NCBI RefSeq assembly: GCF_036785885.1
Contig: NC_092326.1
Coordinates: forward strand, 5,146,001 to 5,210,000
Length of the DNA: 64,000 nucleotides
From: Coffea arabica
Lineage: Eukaryota > Streptophyta > Magnoliopsida > Gentianales > Rubiaceae
Reading direction: 5' to 3'
In this document: in pieces, positions 1 through 12,252 of the stretch
Layout of the letters: each line of letters starts with the position of its first letter
Numbering within the stretch: position 1 is the first letter of the stretch
The notes under the pieces: model-generated
Databases searched by the model: none
What the model was told of the DNA's origin: nothing
What the model saw: only the letters and a program-made list of their open reading frames with translations
Position numbers and translations under genes: made by a program

Positions 1-19
1 AGTTGCGTTAATTTGATAC

Positions 20-1242
20 TGTTAGGTATGGTTCCAAAACATTGACCCACGAGAATAATAGGGTGTTTGACAACTCAATAATAACAATAACAAAACAAAT
101 AAATCAAACAGAGAAACACAAAATTTCTATGATTTGATCAAACTAATTTACATCCACGGGCGAAGAGGCAACACATTTACTATAACCAAAACAAACGACA
201 AAAGAGAGAATACAAAACCTTAGAAAAATAATTCCTAAACCCAAAAGACACCTAAAACTAAAAACACAAAAGAGCTTAAATAATACAAAAGACTTAATGG
301 CCCAAAGACACATAACTTGCTCTTTTGGATTGGTGCCTAACCAAAACTCCTCTCGTAGATTGGGGTGTGGACCCTATAAAACTCTCTTGAATTGGTGCAC
401 ATGGCATTTGGATTGGTGCCCTCAACACAATTAAACTCATTTAAATTTACTATATTTATAACTACCAAGAGGAGATACTTCTTTATAAAAGTCTTGATGT
501 GGGATACAAGGACACATAACAACAAATCCCCACGTTAACGTGTATCCTACATCGCTAAATAGTAAACAAGCTACACCTTTACCATAAAAGTTTCAGCGGA
601 ACTCAATGGACCTCAACAAGCCACCAACGAACCAAGATACAAAAGATTTAACAGATTCCAACAAGCCAAATTTTATAAAAGGTTCAACACATCCAAACAG
701 GTTAAAAACCACGAACATAGTAATATTTCTCCACGTTCTTCTCAAAACCCTCAACGAGTTCCAACGGGCCAAATAATTCTTCTCCAAAATCCAACTGAAC
801 TCCAATGAAATTTTTTTTTCACTCTCTGTAACACCAAAATCTGTTAATGTCTTCAAGAATCCAAAATCTGACCATGACCCAAAACTTGAAATTCAAATAC
901 CAATTTGTTAGTTTTGGTTCCAGCAAATTGACCCACGAGAATAATAGAGTTCTTAACAACTCAATATTGACAATAACAAATCAAATAAATCAAATAGAGA
1001 AATACGAAATTTACGTGGTTTGGTCAATCTAACCTATGTCCACGGGCGAAGAGATAGCACATTTACTATAACCAAAAGAGAGTACAAAACCCTAGAAAAT
1101 AATTTCAAAACCCAAAAGGCACCAAAAATTGAAAACACAAAAGAACCTAAATAACACAAAAGAATTGACAGCCCAAAGGTCGATAACTTGTTCTTTTGGT
1201 TTAATGCCTAACCAAAACTGCTCCATTAAATTGGGGTGTAGA
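20..1242 (-). mobile_element. TRIM-like LTR element, distal copy of a tandem array
   Basis: On the minus strand this reads as a complete LTR (20-524), a short non-coding internal region (525-905) and the first part of a second LTR (906-1242). The LTR reads TGTTGTTATG at one end and CTAACA at the other. A polypurine run (GTGGGGATT on the minus strand, 525-533) adjoins the LTR. A degraded tRNA-iMet type primer site (TTGGTAT on minus) adjoins the second LTR at about 890-905. No gag or pol is present, so it depends on other elements. The LTR (about 500 bp) is long for a TRIM. The second LTR is cut by E1 and resumes at 8250. Confidence 0.7.
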
Positions 1243-3133
1243 TGACAAATGCAGAATACACATATAACAATTAACTTATCCACAGTCAAGTTTTACATTT
1301 ATAACATTCTAAATACCCCACATGCGATTTTTCTGCAAGTATACAAGCCGTGAACAAGCATAGAGTATTAAGGGTTGATCCCATAGAGAAAATTTTCAAT
1401 TACCAGTTGTTTTCGAACTCCTTTATTATCTAGACTACCATAAACATAAAAGTAATGAAAATAATACTAGAAAGTTTTTAGAAGTATGGAATTCCTTACT
1501 ACTCTTCCGAATGAGATTACCAGTTAAGTGAATACTATTATTTTGATTAGTTATGGTGTAATTTCCTAATGTATATGAAACCTACTCTCGTAGTGAATTA
1601 GCTATACTTGTAACTAAACCATACCTACTCTTGTGGTTATGAAATTAACTACAAAGTCATTTCTTCTATGAAATTATATTAAACAATTCACTAAAGCCAC
1701 AAAGGTGCACCTCTACTTTCATGAGTGTACTTTCTAAATTTATCAATTCCTTGAACTAGTGTTCAATTTCAATTCTCATTGCAAACTTAACACCTTAAGA
1801 TTATCACAATTAATGACCGGTTAATCAAGATTAAATAAACAAAAGTGATAAATTACTTGATCAAAATAATATCATCAAATAACCAAGTAAGTGTCACTAA
1901 CAAGATATAGAAATTTCATCCATAACTCTAGCCATGAACTTTAACTAAACATAAAGAAAAAAAAATCCAAACATGTATTATAACTAAACATGAAATCAAA
2001 TACAAAAAAAAAGTATTAGGAAAGAAGTCAGCCTTGTTACATGAGATCAACCTCTTCATCTTTGCTCCTTAATCTTCATCCAAATTTAACTATAAATCCA
2101 AGAAAGAAAAACTACACTAACTATACTAATCTATTCTAACTAATGAACTAAGGAAATTCTATTGAAAACTACATTTTTTGTGAGTTTCTCTAGCCTTCCA
2201 AAGTTATGAAAATGTTCCTCTATTGAGGACTCAATAGTCAAATGAGTTGTTTCTAATTGTCATTTTTGACTCTTGAAAATCCTATGAGTTGTCTCTCCAA
2301 CTTTCTCACTTTTCTTGATCAGATACAACTAAAATTGAATTGAAAAAGTTGTGTAACGGCAGGACAAGTTGATGAGCAAGTTATAGAAATGAGACAAGAA
2401 TACGCAACCTTGGAATACGTGACTTCAGCTCGCGTATTCAAGGGTCGTGTTTTCACTTCTGTGAATTTGGCACCATTTCAACAGCTATTTTCTTGATGAT
2501 GGAGGCCAAGCTAGCTCTTGTGCAAAACATACAAATTATAGCCCTTTGAGTGATCTTTTGAATGTCTCAAGAATCATCTCATTTGGAGCTTTGTGGACTG
2601 AGAAATGACCAAAATACCTTTAACTGGTAGAGTTCTGTTTCAGCTTTCGACAGCAGAGTTGCACTTCTGTATTTTGACTTTTTGACAATAAAACTGATTA
2701 AACTGGATTTTGATGTCTCATACCAAATGCAGATCTATCTCTTACCTTCAAAATGGTATAAGAATCACCTCAATCCAATCATTTTGCTCAAGATATAGTC
2801 AAAATACTATAAAGTATCAAAGCTGTGAAACTTTCTTTCTTTTGCTCTTGCTTGCATTTCTTCTTTTGCACTTTATATTCTATTTTTATCACTTCAAACC
2901 ATCATCAATCATTCAATTATCTTCTCAATTCACTCCATTTGATGTTTGAATTGTTAAATCTACAAAACATGAAGTTTTCACTATTAAAATTCATAGAAAT
3001 GCAATTTTTACCACTTAAACCACAAAATACATATTTTCACTAGAAACTTAGTTAATTAGCTATAAAAATAGTTAAAACACACCAAAACTAACTAATAAAA
3101 TACACTAAAAACATGTCAAATATGCACTTATGA
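1243..3133 (-). repeat. E1 3' LTR
   Basis: This is a direct repeat of 6332-8244. Read on the minus strand it starts near TCATAAGTGCATATTT (the first G of the canonical TG is mutated) and ends in TTTGTCA. Shared blocks can be followed by eye along the whole length, for example the segment containing AATACCCCACA near 1310 and its partner near 6400. It carries the GAATACGTGA/TCGCGTATTC palindrome at 2413-2439. Confidence 0.85.
2413..2439. repeat. Palindromic cassette in the E1 3' LTR
   Basis: GAATACGTGA and TCGCGTATTC form a 10-bp arm pair with one mismatch, separated by CTTCAGC. The right LTR has the equivalent at 7528-7554, and related GAATACGCGA/AGTCGCATTTT units recur inside the element at 4637-4815. 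Confidence 0.7.
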
Positions 3134-3151
3134 AACTCCCCCACATTTAAA
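3134..3151 (-). other. E1 polypurine tract
   Basis: The minus strand reads TTTAAATGTGGGGGAGTT immediately upstream of the 3' LTR, the expected position for the plus-strand DNA priming site. E2 has the nearly identical tract at 40978-40995. Confidence 0.75.
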
Positions 3152-4084
3152 CAATTACTTGTCTTCAAACAATTAGAAATACAAATCCAACAATGATCCA
3201 AAATTTTTGGAAATAAATATACTTGTACAATTCAACTTCATTTTCTCAAAATAAGGTGAATGACCATTATGTAATCATTAAATTAAGTTCAAGTACTCGT
3301 AACATCAAGTAAAGGAGAGTCAATTATACCATAATTTTAACTAGTTCAACTCAATTTCTCATCTTTACCCAATTTCATAAAGTAAGTAACTCATATGGTC
3401 AATAAAATATTTTCTAAATCCATGATCATCTTCTTATTCATATTTAAAAAAAATTTTATTCATATCACATATATAAATATTACTCAAGTTGTGAAAGTGT
3501 CTTTTGACGTGAAAATCGACATTTTTAGATGAAGATCACCGGTTATTCAACACTTCACATTCTCAAGTTGCCTTGCCTACTCTTAGTTCATGTACCATTT
3601 TTTGCGAAAGTTAACAGTTTTAGATAAAGACTCCCGGTTACTAAGCACAAGAACCATTGGAGTAAAATTAATTTTATTCTCTTTTCTTTTTTTTTTTCTT
3701 CTTTTGTTTGTTTCAAAGCAAAGTTAATAATATTCACTCAAAAGAATAATCATGAGAAGAGGATTACACTTATTGACCATATTAATCACTTAACTCTGTA
3801 AAATCAAGTAAAGAGAAAAAATTTCATCAAAATTGCAAAATTTTGGCATAATTTTCTCTACTTTTCACGATATATTTTCCTATAAATGCACAAATTATAA
3901 TCACATAACAGTCATTTCTAAGTTAAATGAGAAATGAAGTTTCCAAGTCACATACATTTATTTCAAAAATAAAAGGAATTTGAATTACTAATGACATGGA
4001 ACTTGTTGCCCTTTGGATAAAATTGAAAAGTTTGAAACTTTTTGGGGCATTTTTGTAATTTTGGATAAGATTTTGAAAATTTTT

Positions 4085-4131
4085 TTGATAGAGTTTCTCC
4101 TTATAAATGAACTAAACTCTTTGCCAACAAA
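4085..4131 (-). repeat. LINE-type 3' hairpin relic inside E1
   Basis: On the minus strand this reads GTTGGCAAAGAGTTTAG, then CATTTATAAGGAG, then AAACTCTATCAA. It matches the 3' tail hairpin of the LINEs at 17961, 21804 and 26761. The same relic is at the matching place in E2 (41929-41976), so it predates the split of E1 and E2. Confidence 0.6.
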
Positions 4132-4636
4132 CCTAATTTTTGAACAAATTAAAGCATAAGAAATATTCCCAATATCAAGTCCGAATCATTTCAATCACCA
4201 CCAATATATATAATCTCAATTCTCTCTCCACACTTAACATGCACATTGTACTCAATGTATAAAAAGGGAAATCAAGATAAAAAATAATAATACTCCCCTA
4301 CCGACGTAATTGACGTATGCAAATATGAAACTTCACAATCCATTGTTCGTGTATCTTCGAACTTTCATGAATTCTATTTGATAACCATTAGCAATAGAAA
4401 CCTAAGAATGAAAAATAAAAAACAAAAATGATAACAAAGGTATTAATAAACATAAAACGGTGATCCGTAACTTCATGCCTTTGTTTTGGTGATGTACCCA
4501 CATAAAATATACAAGAAACTACACAAGGTACAAGGAAATATACGAGGAAAAGAAGAAGAAAGAAGAGAATGAACAAGGAACCTGCATTTTTCTTTAAAAT
4601 GAAACCTAAAAATACGACTACGGAAAACACGACCAT

Positions 4637-4815
4637 GAACTCGCATTTTGGAGTCGCATTTTCTGCTTTAATGATGCAGAAAGGAATACGTGACTTCAGG
4701 AATACGCGACCTGAAGTCGCATTTTAATGACCACATTTTTAGTGTAAAAGTTGTAGAATGCGATATGCGGCTTGTAGAACACCCGACTTGTAGTCGCATT
4801 TTTCTGGGCATCGCA
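4637..4815. repeat. Cluster of GAATACGCGA / AGTCGCATTTT units in E1 internal region
   Basis: Short units such as GGAATACGTGACTTCA, GAATACGCGACC, GAAGTCGCATTTT and GAATGCGATATGCGG alternate in direct and inverted orientation over about 180 bp. The same words occur in both LTRs of E1. No coding frame explains them. Confidence 0.7.
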
Positions 4816-5293
4816 TTTTCTTCTGCAAATTTTGCAGAAATGTTAACTTTCCAAAATTATACATGGTATTTCAATTACTCAAAATGCATTCTAGATCATT
4901 TTTTTTGCCAAAATAATCAATGTACTCAATGTAAAACGATCAAAACATGCATTTTAACTCTTTTTAACAAATTAAAAATAACATTTACTCAAATCGAAAG
5001 GAGTTCCTTGATCGAAATTCATTTTTTTTCACCTCATTTGGTCACTCTTGCTTCTATTTTCCAAACCTACAAAAGAAAAATATTGGGTTGTCTCCCACAT
5101 AATCGAATGATATGAGAGGTGAAAGTAGCTCACTTAATTCAAGTGATTCATGGATATTACTTTGAATATACACCACTTGTTAACTCGCCAAAGGAACATC
5201 CGCATGTCTTTCTTGGGGAATAATACCTTTAAAACCTATATTCTCTCAACAATCCTGAAGAGGGATGAAAAATGAGTCATTAAGGCTCACCTC

Positions 5294-6178
5294 TTAAGGT
5301 TGAAGGTTAGCTCCAAAGGTATTAGCATTTGAAATGGATATTTTCTTATTGAAACACAATTGAGATTCATCATTTTCATCAAAAAGTAATCCACTTTCAC
5401 TTGCAACATGCTCACCATTCATGCTGGGGTTAACTTGCATCTCATTAGAGGAAATAATTTCACATGAAGCATATAATTGGTCTTGTATTCTACCAAAGTA
5501 AGAAGCCAATTCATCTATCTTTTCCTCAACCCTATCAAAACTATCGGAAGTTGCATTTACTAGCTTTTCTATAGCTAACTCCCAAGATGATTTAGAATCC
5601 TTAACTAATGGTTCACTTTCTAGTTGCCAAGGTGAAGGTGCATTAACTAACCTTTCTATTGCCAATTTTCAAGATAGTTTTGACTCATATTGGACATATT
5701 CGAGTTGGTCATCATAAAAATATGGAGAATTACTATTAGTACATTGATTATCCCAACCATAAGTATAAAAATTACCCCTGTTAGCACCATATTGATCAAA
5801 ATAAGGATTGTAATGCCCTAATTCATCATAATTATCTACATTTTGTGCTTGCTTACATATATAAGTAGCATGATAACCTCCACACAAGTCACAAATCACA
5901 TGATTAGAATTAAAAATATTAACATTCCTCTTTTACTCAAGCATATTCATAATGGTGTCTATTTGAATTTTTAACATTATAACATCAAGTTTAACCTTTA
6001 AACACCTTAAAACATCTTCAAAAGATATACTTTCGGTAATTTTTCGGTTATCTCTATTCATGGAGCTTTGCATGTAGTAACCATCAATTGCCAATCTCCC
6101 ACTTCCCAAGCATTGTCCGCCCATATTTCCTACTATCCTTGAGCCCCTAAGCATGCTTTCAAAGCAACTCAAAAACAA
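5294..6178 (-). pseudogene. E1 gag, two in-frame stops
   Basis: A single minus-strand frame runs over 295 codons, broken by stops at about 5930-5932 and 5666-5668 but with no frameshift. The first third has a basic, Met/Cys-rich start. The centre carries a zinc-knuckle-like motif (CDLCGGYHATYIC, a C-x2-C-x3-H-x4-C spacing), followed by a Tyr/Asn/Asp-rich stretch typical of plant gypsy gag. The last third is an amphipathic helix-rich region with repeated AIERLVNA / AIEKLVNA words, probably a coiled coil for gag assembly. The frame stops without entering protease. The E2 homologue is at 44019-45211. It would have coated element RNA; it is now dead. Confidence 0.75.
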
Positions 6179-6308
6179 ATTTAATCAAGAAGAATAGATG
6201 ACTCAATTCATAAAAAACATACAAATAAAGACTCAACAAAACACTAAATACAACAAACAAGACACCAGATACAACAAAACATCAAAAACAACTAAATTAA
6301 TAAAGTTA

Positions 6309-6325
6309 TCCCAGCAACGGCAGCA
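6309..6325 (-). other. E1 primer-binding site (tRNA-Asp type, degraded)
   Basis: The minus strand reads TGCTGCCGTTGCTGGGA a few bases downstream of the 5' LTR. The usual tRNA-Asp complementary site is TGGCGCCGTTGCCGGGGA. E2 keeps a closer version at 45371-45389. Confidence 0.7.
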
Positions 6326-6331
6326 AAAACT

Positions 6332-8244
6332 TAACAAAGACGGGATATACATATAATAATTAGTTTATCCACAGTCAAGTTTTGTATTTATAATATTCTA
6401 AATACCCCACACGTGATTTTTTACAAGTATACAGGTCATGAGCAAGTATAGGGTATTAAGGGTCAATCTCACAGAGAAGATTTTCAATTACCGTTGATTT
6501 TCGAACTCCTTTACTATCTAGACTACCATAAATATAAAAATAATGAAAATAACACTAGAAATCTCCTAGAGGTATGGAATTCTTTACTACTATTGCAAAT
6601 GAGATTACCGATTAAGTGAATGCTATTATCTAGGTTAATTATGGCGTAATTTCCTAATGTATGTGAAACCTACTTTCGTAGTAAATCAACTATACTGGTA
6701 ACTAAACCATACCTACTCTCATGGTTATGAAATTAATTACAATCTTATTTCTTCTATGAAATTACATGAAACAAGTCACTAAAGTCACAAAGGTGCACCT
6801 CTACTCTCGTGAGTGTACTCCCTAAGTTTATCATTTTGTTGAACTAGTGTTAAATTTTCAATTCTCATTGCAAACTTAACACATTAAGATTGTCACAGTT
6901 AATGGCCAGTTAATTATGATTAGATAAGCAAAAGTAATAAATAACTTGTTCAAAATAAGATCATCAAATAACCAAGTAAGTATCACTAACAAGATATAGA
7001 AAGTTTATCCATAACTCTAAGCATAATCTTTAACTAAACATAAAGAAAAACAAATCCAAACTTGTATTATAACTAAACATGAAATTAAATACAGAAGAGA
7101 AAGTACTAGGAGAGAAGTCACCTTTGTCACATGAGATCAACCTCTCCATCTTTGCTCCTCAATCTTCATCCAAATCTAACTATAATACAAGAAGGAAAAA
7201 CTACACTAACTATACTAAGCTATTCTAACTATTGAACTAAGGAAATTCTAATGAAAGCTACATGTTTTGTGAGTTTCTCTAACCTTCCAAAATTGTGAAA
7301 ATGTTCCTCTAAGGCTGCTATTTATAGAGGATTCAAGAACCAAATGAGCTATTTCTACTTGTCATTTTTGACTCTTGAAAATCCCATGAGTTGTCTCTCC
7401 AACTTTCCTCACTTTTCTTGATCAGACACAGCCGAAATTGATAACTGGAATTGAGTTGGAAAAGTTGTGTGAAAGCATTGTAAGTTGATGAGTAAGTTAC
7501 AGAAATCAGGAAAGAATGACGACCTTGGAATACGCGACTTCAACTCGCATATTCAAGGGTCGCGTTTTCACTTCTGTAAATTTGGTATCACTTCAACTGC
7601 TATGTTCTTGATGATGAAGGCCGAACTAACTCTTATGTAAAACATGAAAGTTGTAGCCTTTTGAGTTAGCTTTGCAATGCCTCAAGAATCATCCCATTTA
7701 GAGCATTGTGGATTGAGAAATGACCAAAATAACCTCAACTTGTCGGAGCTCTATTTCAGCTTTCGACAACAGAGTTGCACTTCTGTATTTTTGACAATAA
7801 AACTGACTAAACTAGACTGTGATGTTTTCATACCAAATGTAGATTTATCTCTTAGCTTCAAAATGGTATAAGAATCACTATAGTCCAATCATTGTAACTC
7901 AAGATATAGCCAAAATACCATAAGGTGTCAAAACTATGAAACTTCCTTTCTTTTGTTCTTACTTGCATTTCCTCTTTTGCACTTCATATTCTCTTTTTAT
8001 CACTTGAAACCATCATCAATCATCCAATTATCATCTCAATTCACTCCATTTGATGATTGAATCCTTAAATCTACAAAACATGAAGTTTTCACCATTAAAA
8101 TCCATAAAAATGTAATTTTTATCACGTAAACCACAAAATGCATATTTTCACTTGAAACTTAGTTAATTAGCTATAAAAGTAGTTAAAATACACCAAAACT
8201 AACTAATAAAACACACTAAAAATATGTAAAATATGCACTTATCA
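6332..8244 (-). repeat. E1 5' LTR
   Basis: Upstream LTR of E1 on the minus strand, beginning TGATAAGTGCATATTT at 8244 and ending near 6332. It is collinear with 1243-3133. It contains the better preserved palindrome GAATACGCGA / TCGCATATTC (7528-7554). The target duplication GTAGA follows directly at 8245. Confidence 0.85.
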
Positions 8245-9099
8245 GTAGACCCCCTAAAACTTTTTTGAACTGGTGCACATGGCAGCTGAGTTGATGCCCA
8301 TAACACAATTAAATTCATTTAAATCCATTATATTTATAACTACTAAAAGGAGATATTTCTTTATAAAAGTCCCGATATGAGACACAAAGACATATTTAAC
8401 AAATTTTCACCTTGGCTTGTATCCAACATCGGCAAATAGTAGATATATAGTAAACAAGTTCCACCTTTTCCATAAAAGTCCCAACGGATTTGAACGAACC
8501 ACAAAAGTCCCAACGAATTAGAATAAGTCACCTATGAACCAAGATACAAAAGGCTCAACAGGTCCCAATGGGCCAAATCTCACAAAAGGTTCAACAGATC
8601 CCAATGAGTTAAAAACCACGAACATAGTAATCTTGCTCCATCTTCTATTCAAAACCCTCAACGAGTTCCAATGGGCCAAATAACTCTTCTCTAAAACCCA
8701 ACTGAATTCCAACGAAAACTTTTTTTCAAAATATTTGTAGCATCCAAAACCTGTTATTGTCGTAAAAAATTCAAAAACTGACCATGATCCAAAACCTGAA
8801 ACTATGATACCAATTTGTCAGGTCTGGTTTCAAAAAATTGACCCACGAGAATAATAGGATTCTTGACAACTCAATAATGACAATAACAAATCATATAAAT
8901 TAAATAGAGAAACATAAAATTTAAGTAGTTTGGTAAAACTGACCTATATTCACAAGCAAAAGGGTAACACATTTACTGTAACAGAAAGAGAATACAAAAC
9001 CCTAAAAAGTAATTCCTAAACCCAAAAGGTACCTAAAGCTGAAAACGCAAAAGAGGCTAAATGACACAAAAGATCCAACGGCCCAACGGCATATTCCTT
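8245..9099 (-). mobile_element. TRIM-like element, proximal copy of the tandem array
   Basis: This is the remainder of the split middle LTR (8250-8401), a second non-coding internal region (8402-8815) and a third, truncated LTR (8816 to about 9099). The primer site is clearer here: the minus strand reads AATTGGTATCATAGTTTCAGG beside the LTR end at 8816, a tRNA-iMet type. The internal sequence is collinear with 525-905. The third LTR stops near 9099, where the TRIM1/TRIM2 block begins. Confidence 0.7.
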
Positions 9100-9104
9100 G
9101 GAAG

Positions 9105-9822
9105 TGTTAGATTCATGAGTAAGGTGTTGTGTCCCACATCGGTCCGAGAGATGAAGAAAGAGCGGTTAATATGTAAGTAAGGGCTCAAGACCTAATAGCT
9201 TAAGCTTTTGGGTCAGAGTTGGGTTCCTAACTTACATATTGGGCTCTTTGGTAGACTCTCTCGAGGTGTTTCTCTCAAACAAATTGGTATCAGAGCTTCA
9301 GGTTGCAAAACTGGGTTACTCATGGGCAAGTGGATTCTTCTCGGAGTTGGACCGGTGAAAATTTTCTTCTTGATGGTGGATCGAAGTGCCAAGAAATTTG
9401 GTTGGTGTTGGACCAGGTGTGCCATGGGTTTGACAGAGGTTCCGGTTGATGTTAGACCAAGAAGCCAAGGGTTGGCAGGGGTCCAAAATATAGTTTGGAT
9501 GCTAAAGAAGAGTGGGTCCATGTTTGGAAGAAGAGGTGACCTTAAGTGATAAGGTGGGCTTGTGTTGAGTAATAAAGTGGGCTTGGAAAAATAAGAGCTT
9601 GTAAATTTGGGTTTAATGTGAAGGTTACTCATGAAAGGGGAGATTTGTTAGATTCATGAGTAAGGTGTTGTGTCCCACATCGGTCCGAGAGACGAAGAAA
9701 AAATGGTTCATATGTAAGTAAGGGCTCAAGACCTAATAGCTTAAGCTTTTGGGTTAGAGTTAGGTTCCTAACTTATATATTGCGCTCTTTGGTAGACTCT
9801 CTCGAGGTATTTCTCCCAAACA
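9105..9822 (+). mobile_element. TRIM1, complete terminal-repeat retrotransposon in miniature
   Basis: Two 177-bp LTRs (9105-9281 and 9646-9822) start TGTTAGATTCATGAG and end CAAACA. They flank 364 bp with no retrotransposon coding. TGGTATCAGAGC (9285-9296), the tRNA-iMet primer site, lies 3 bp inside the 5' LTR. A polypurine tract GAAAGGGGAGATT (9633-9645) abuts the 3' LTR. Open frames within it are incidental. No target duplication flanks this unit alone; GGAAG at 9100-9104 recurs after TRIM2. Confidence 0.9.
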
Positions 9823-9846
9823 AATAACGTGGTTCGGGCCAACATC

Positions 9847-10931
9847 GGTTGAGATATCAAGTGTGAATCAATATCCCACATCGAAAAAAGATGAGTAGAA
9901 TGAGAAACATATAAGTGGGAATGATCCATAGACCCAATGCCTTAAGGTTTTGGGTTGGATGTGGTGTCAAACCCATGGTTGTGGTTCCCATTCTAGCTCA
10001 TGGTTAAATTCTCCCCGAGTTTGGCTCTCTCAGAGCCCAACAAGTGGTATCAGAGCTGATAGTTCAGTTGGGCAGTGACTCCGGGCTAAAAAGCCAGTGG
10101 GAGTGATAAGGCGTGGCTTGGATAAGAGCGGGGAAAAAAAATCATGCAGACCTGCAGTGAGGTAAGGGCATGTGGGCTCTTGAACAAGAATCGTACACTC
10201 CAGATTGAAGTGGGCTTGATGGAGTGGATGGGCTAGGGAGAGAGGTCCGATGTGGAAGAGATTCACAATTGAGGAGGAGATTGTTGGGATATCAAGTGTG
10301 AATCAATATCTCACATCGGAAGATATGAGTAGAATGAGGAACATATAAATGGGAATGATCCATAGACCCAATGCCTTAAGGTTTTGGGTTGGATGTGGTG
10401 TCAACCCCATGGTTGTGGTTCCCATTCTAGCTCATGGTTAAATTCTCCCCGAATTTGGCTCTCTCAGAGCTAGGGCTGCAAACGAGCCGAGCCGAGTCGA
10501 GCTTTGAGCTAATCGAGCCGAGCCTTGGCTAAATTTTATCAAGCTCGAGCTCGAGCTCGAGCTCGACGAGCTGGCAATTTTCGAGCTCGAGCTCGACTCG
10601 AATCAAGTCGAGCCGAGCTCGAGCTCGAAAAAAATAAAAAAAAAATTATTTTATTTTTAAAAAAAATAAATAAAATAATATTTTTTTCTGAATAAATAAT
10701 AAAATATTAAGGATATATCCGTAATTTCACTATGAAAATAAAAAATATATATATATAATATACGTAATTTTATTATTAAATAAAAAAAAAATAAAAATAA
10801 TATATATATATACTCAAGCTCGCGAGCCGGCTCGCGAGCTAACGAGCTTAATATTCTGAGCTCGACTCGAGCTTGACTCGAGCCGCTCGCGAGCCGCTCG
10901 ATTCGTTTGCAGCCCTACTCAGAGCCCAACA
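9847..10931 (+). mobile_element. TRIM2, with a hAT MITE in its 3' LTR
   Basis: The 5' LTR (9847-10042) and the 3' LTR (10282-10470 continuing at 10926-10931) are about 195 bp and end CCCAACA. The primer site TGGTATCAGAGCT is at 10045-10057 and the purine-rich tract GAGGAGGAGATT lies just before 10282. TRIM1 and TRIM2 share layout and words such as CCCACATCG but are different families. The only thing between them is 24 bp (9823-9846). Confidence 0.88.
10471..10917. mobile_element. hAT-type MITE 1 (GAGCTC-rich)
   Basis: This 447-bp insertion has an exact 8-bp target duplication CTCAGAGC (10463-10470 and 10918-10925). Terminal inverted repeats are TAGGGCTGCAAACGA at the left and its complement at the right. 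The 8-bp duplication and TAGGG ends indicate the hAT superfamily. Both arms consist of GAGCCGAGC/GAGCTCGAGC words around an AT-rich core. Removing it restores the TRIM2 3' LTR. No coding capacity. Confidence 0.93.
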
Positions 10932-10936
10932 GGAAG

Positions 10937-11384
10937 ATTATGACCAGCTTAGTTTGCAATACATTAGCAATTTCATGAAAAATTCGTCTGTGTAATTCAT
11001 GAAATTAAGAAATTAGCCTCGCATGAAATTTTTTCTCTTAAACATAGCAGCAAGGTAGTAGCAAATGGCTGAGGAGATCTTGGTCTAAATTGAAACTCTA
11101 GAAATTAGATGTTTTGGTTCAATTTCCTCCATTGTTTCTCAAGTCTCACCTCCCCTCCTCCCTCCCTCTCTTTTAAGTATGTGGTAGATGCATTTGCTAA
11201 CATGGATAGCTCAACAAAGCACGTACAGCCCGATGTATGATTTGAAGGCCTTAAAAATCACGTTACTGGCCCAAATATCAAGCTAGATGGGGCGCATGTT
11301 CCTTGTATTAGGTTTATATATAGTTATGTGATTATTTATTGTAAGAGAATAGTACTTTTATTTTCTTTGTTGCTTATTATGCAG
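10937..11384 (+). repeat. Partial copy of duplicated locus P (right-hand segment)
   Basis: This segment is collinear with 34511-34950: shared blocks include GCCTCGCATGAAATTTTTTC and the stretch around TCACGTTACTGGCC. In the other copy this segment directly follows the sequence equivalent to 15795-17430. Here that left part is replaced by the TRIM block. No gene is seen in it. Confidence 0.7.
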
Positions 11385-12244
11385 TCTCCTGGGGTAAGGT
11401 TTACTCCCCTTTTTTCCGAAGTGCAAAGACATAATAAAGAGGGGACTAAATCTTATCTACAATACACGAGTGAATGAAAATGGCTAGTCCCTCACATATA
11501 TCATTGGAATAGAAGGAAAATAATGGCTATCTTAGTGTAAAAGGCTAGAACTCTATTGGACAAATGCTCTTAAGCAAAGAAGAATTGAACCCCTTGAACT
11601 CCAAGGATGGCTAGTTCATTTTTTTTCCTAAGGATTCCAAACATTGGTTGGTTAGTTCATTTTTACAATTAATTTTTGGCCATTATCCACTAAGGAAACT
11701 CCTAGATTTTTTACTAAATATCTTCTCGCTTCCAAATTTTAACTTGTCATCCACCTTTGTAGGTTTTTCTCCTTTTGAGATTCTCCAACATTAGCTAATA
11801 GAAGCTTTAGCATTGCATAGAAAAGTGTAAGACCCAAGCAACCGAAGAGGGGGGTGAATTTTCATCCAATTATTCAACCAAAATAACTTGAGTAAACAAC
11901 CACTCAAACAAACATAATAACAAGAGATATAAGTAAATTAAACCACACAAACAAATAGCAAAAAGAGAACAATAAAATAAAAGGATTGCATAAACTGCCA
12001 ACTTGTACAACTGAAGGCTCACTCCCTCCTCAACCAAAAAGCCTTTAGTTGAGCTAAGAAGTTTTACAATTCTCCTAGTTAATCCTCAGGTATTTACAAT
12101 TGAAAGTTCATCCAACCAATTAAAAACACTTTACAAGTGATGGCCACATTCACAAAGGTTTTACTTCTCTTTGAGAAACCTCACAAACCCAATTTTCCTT
12201 ACACCTATACAATAATCAAAATATATTTTTACCAAAATATCACT
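11385..12244. other. Unassigned, possibly a decayed LTR
   Basis: No gene is visible. From about 11829 the sequence GAAGAGGGGGGTGAATTTTC and the following A/C-rich leader resemble LTR ends seen in many plant retrotransposons. The sequence resumes after MITE 2 at 12858 with a TATTTATAGG promoter-like stretch. I cannot pair it with a second LTR, so this is a guess. Confidence 0.25.
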
Positions 12245-12252
12245 CTTGGAAG

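Larger units (their letters stand above)
1243..8244 (-). mobile_element. E1, gag-only (non-autonomous) LTR retrotransposon
   Basis: E1 is a complete element with the 5-bp target duplication GTAGA (1238-1242 and 8245-8249), inserted in a TRIM LTR. It has two 1.9-kb LTRs, a primer site, a decayed gag frame and a polypurine tract. The roughly 2 kb between gag and the polypurine tract has no protease, reverse transcriptase or integrase, so E1 needed enzymes in trans. The primer site, gag zinc knuckle and tyrosine-rich gag segment resemble gypsy (Athila/Tat-type) elements. The LTR copies differ at many sites and gag has stops, so the insertion is not recent. E2 (39212-46965) is the same family. 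Confidence 0.85.

Noticed and set aside
9208..10266. Open frames on both strands within TRIM1 and TRIM2
   Set aside because: They cross LTR, primer site and polypurine tract; TRIMs have no coding and no homology is seen.
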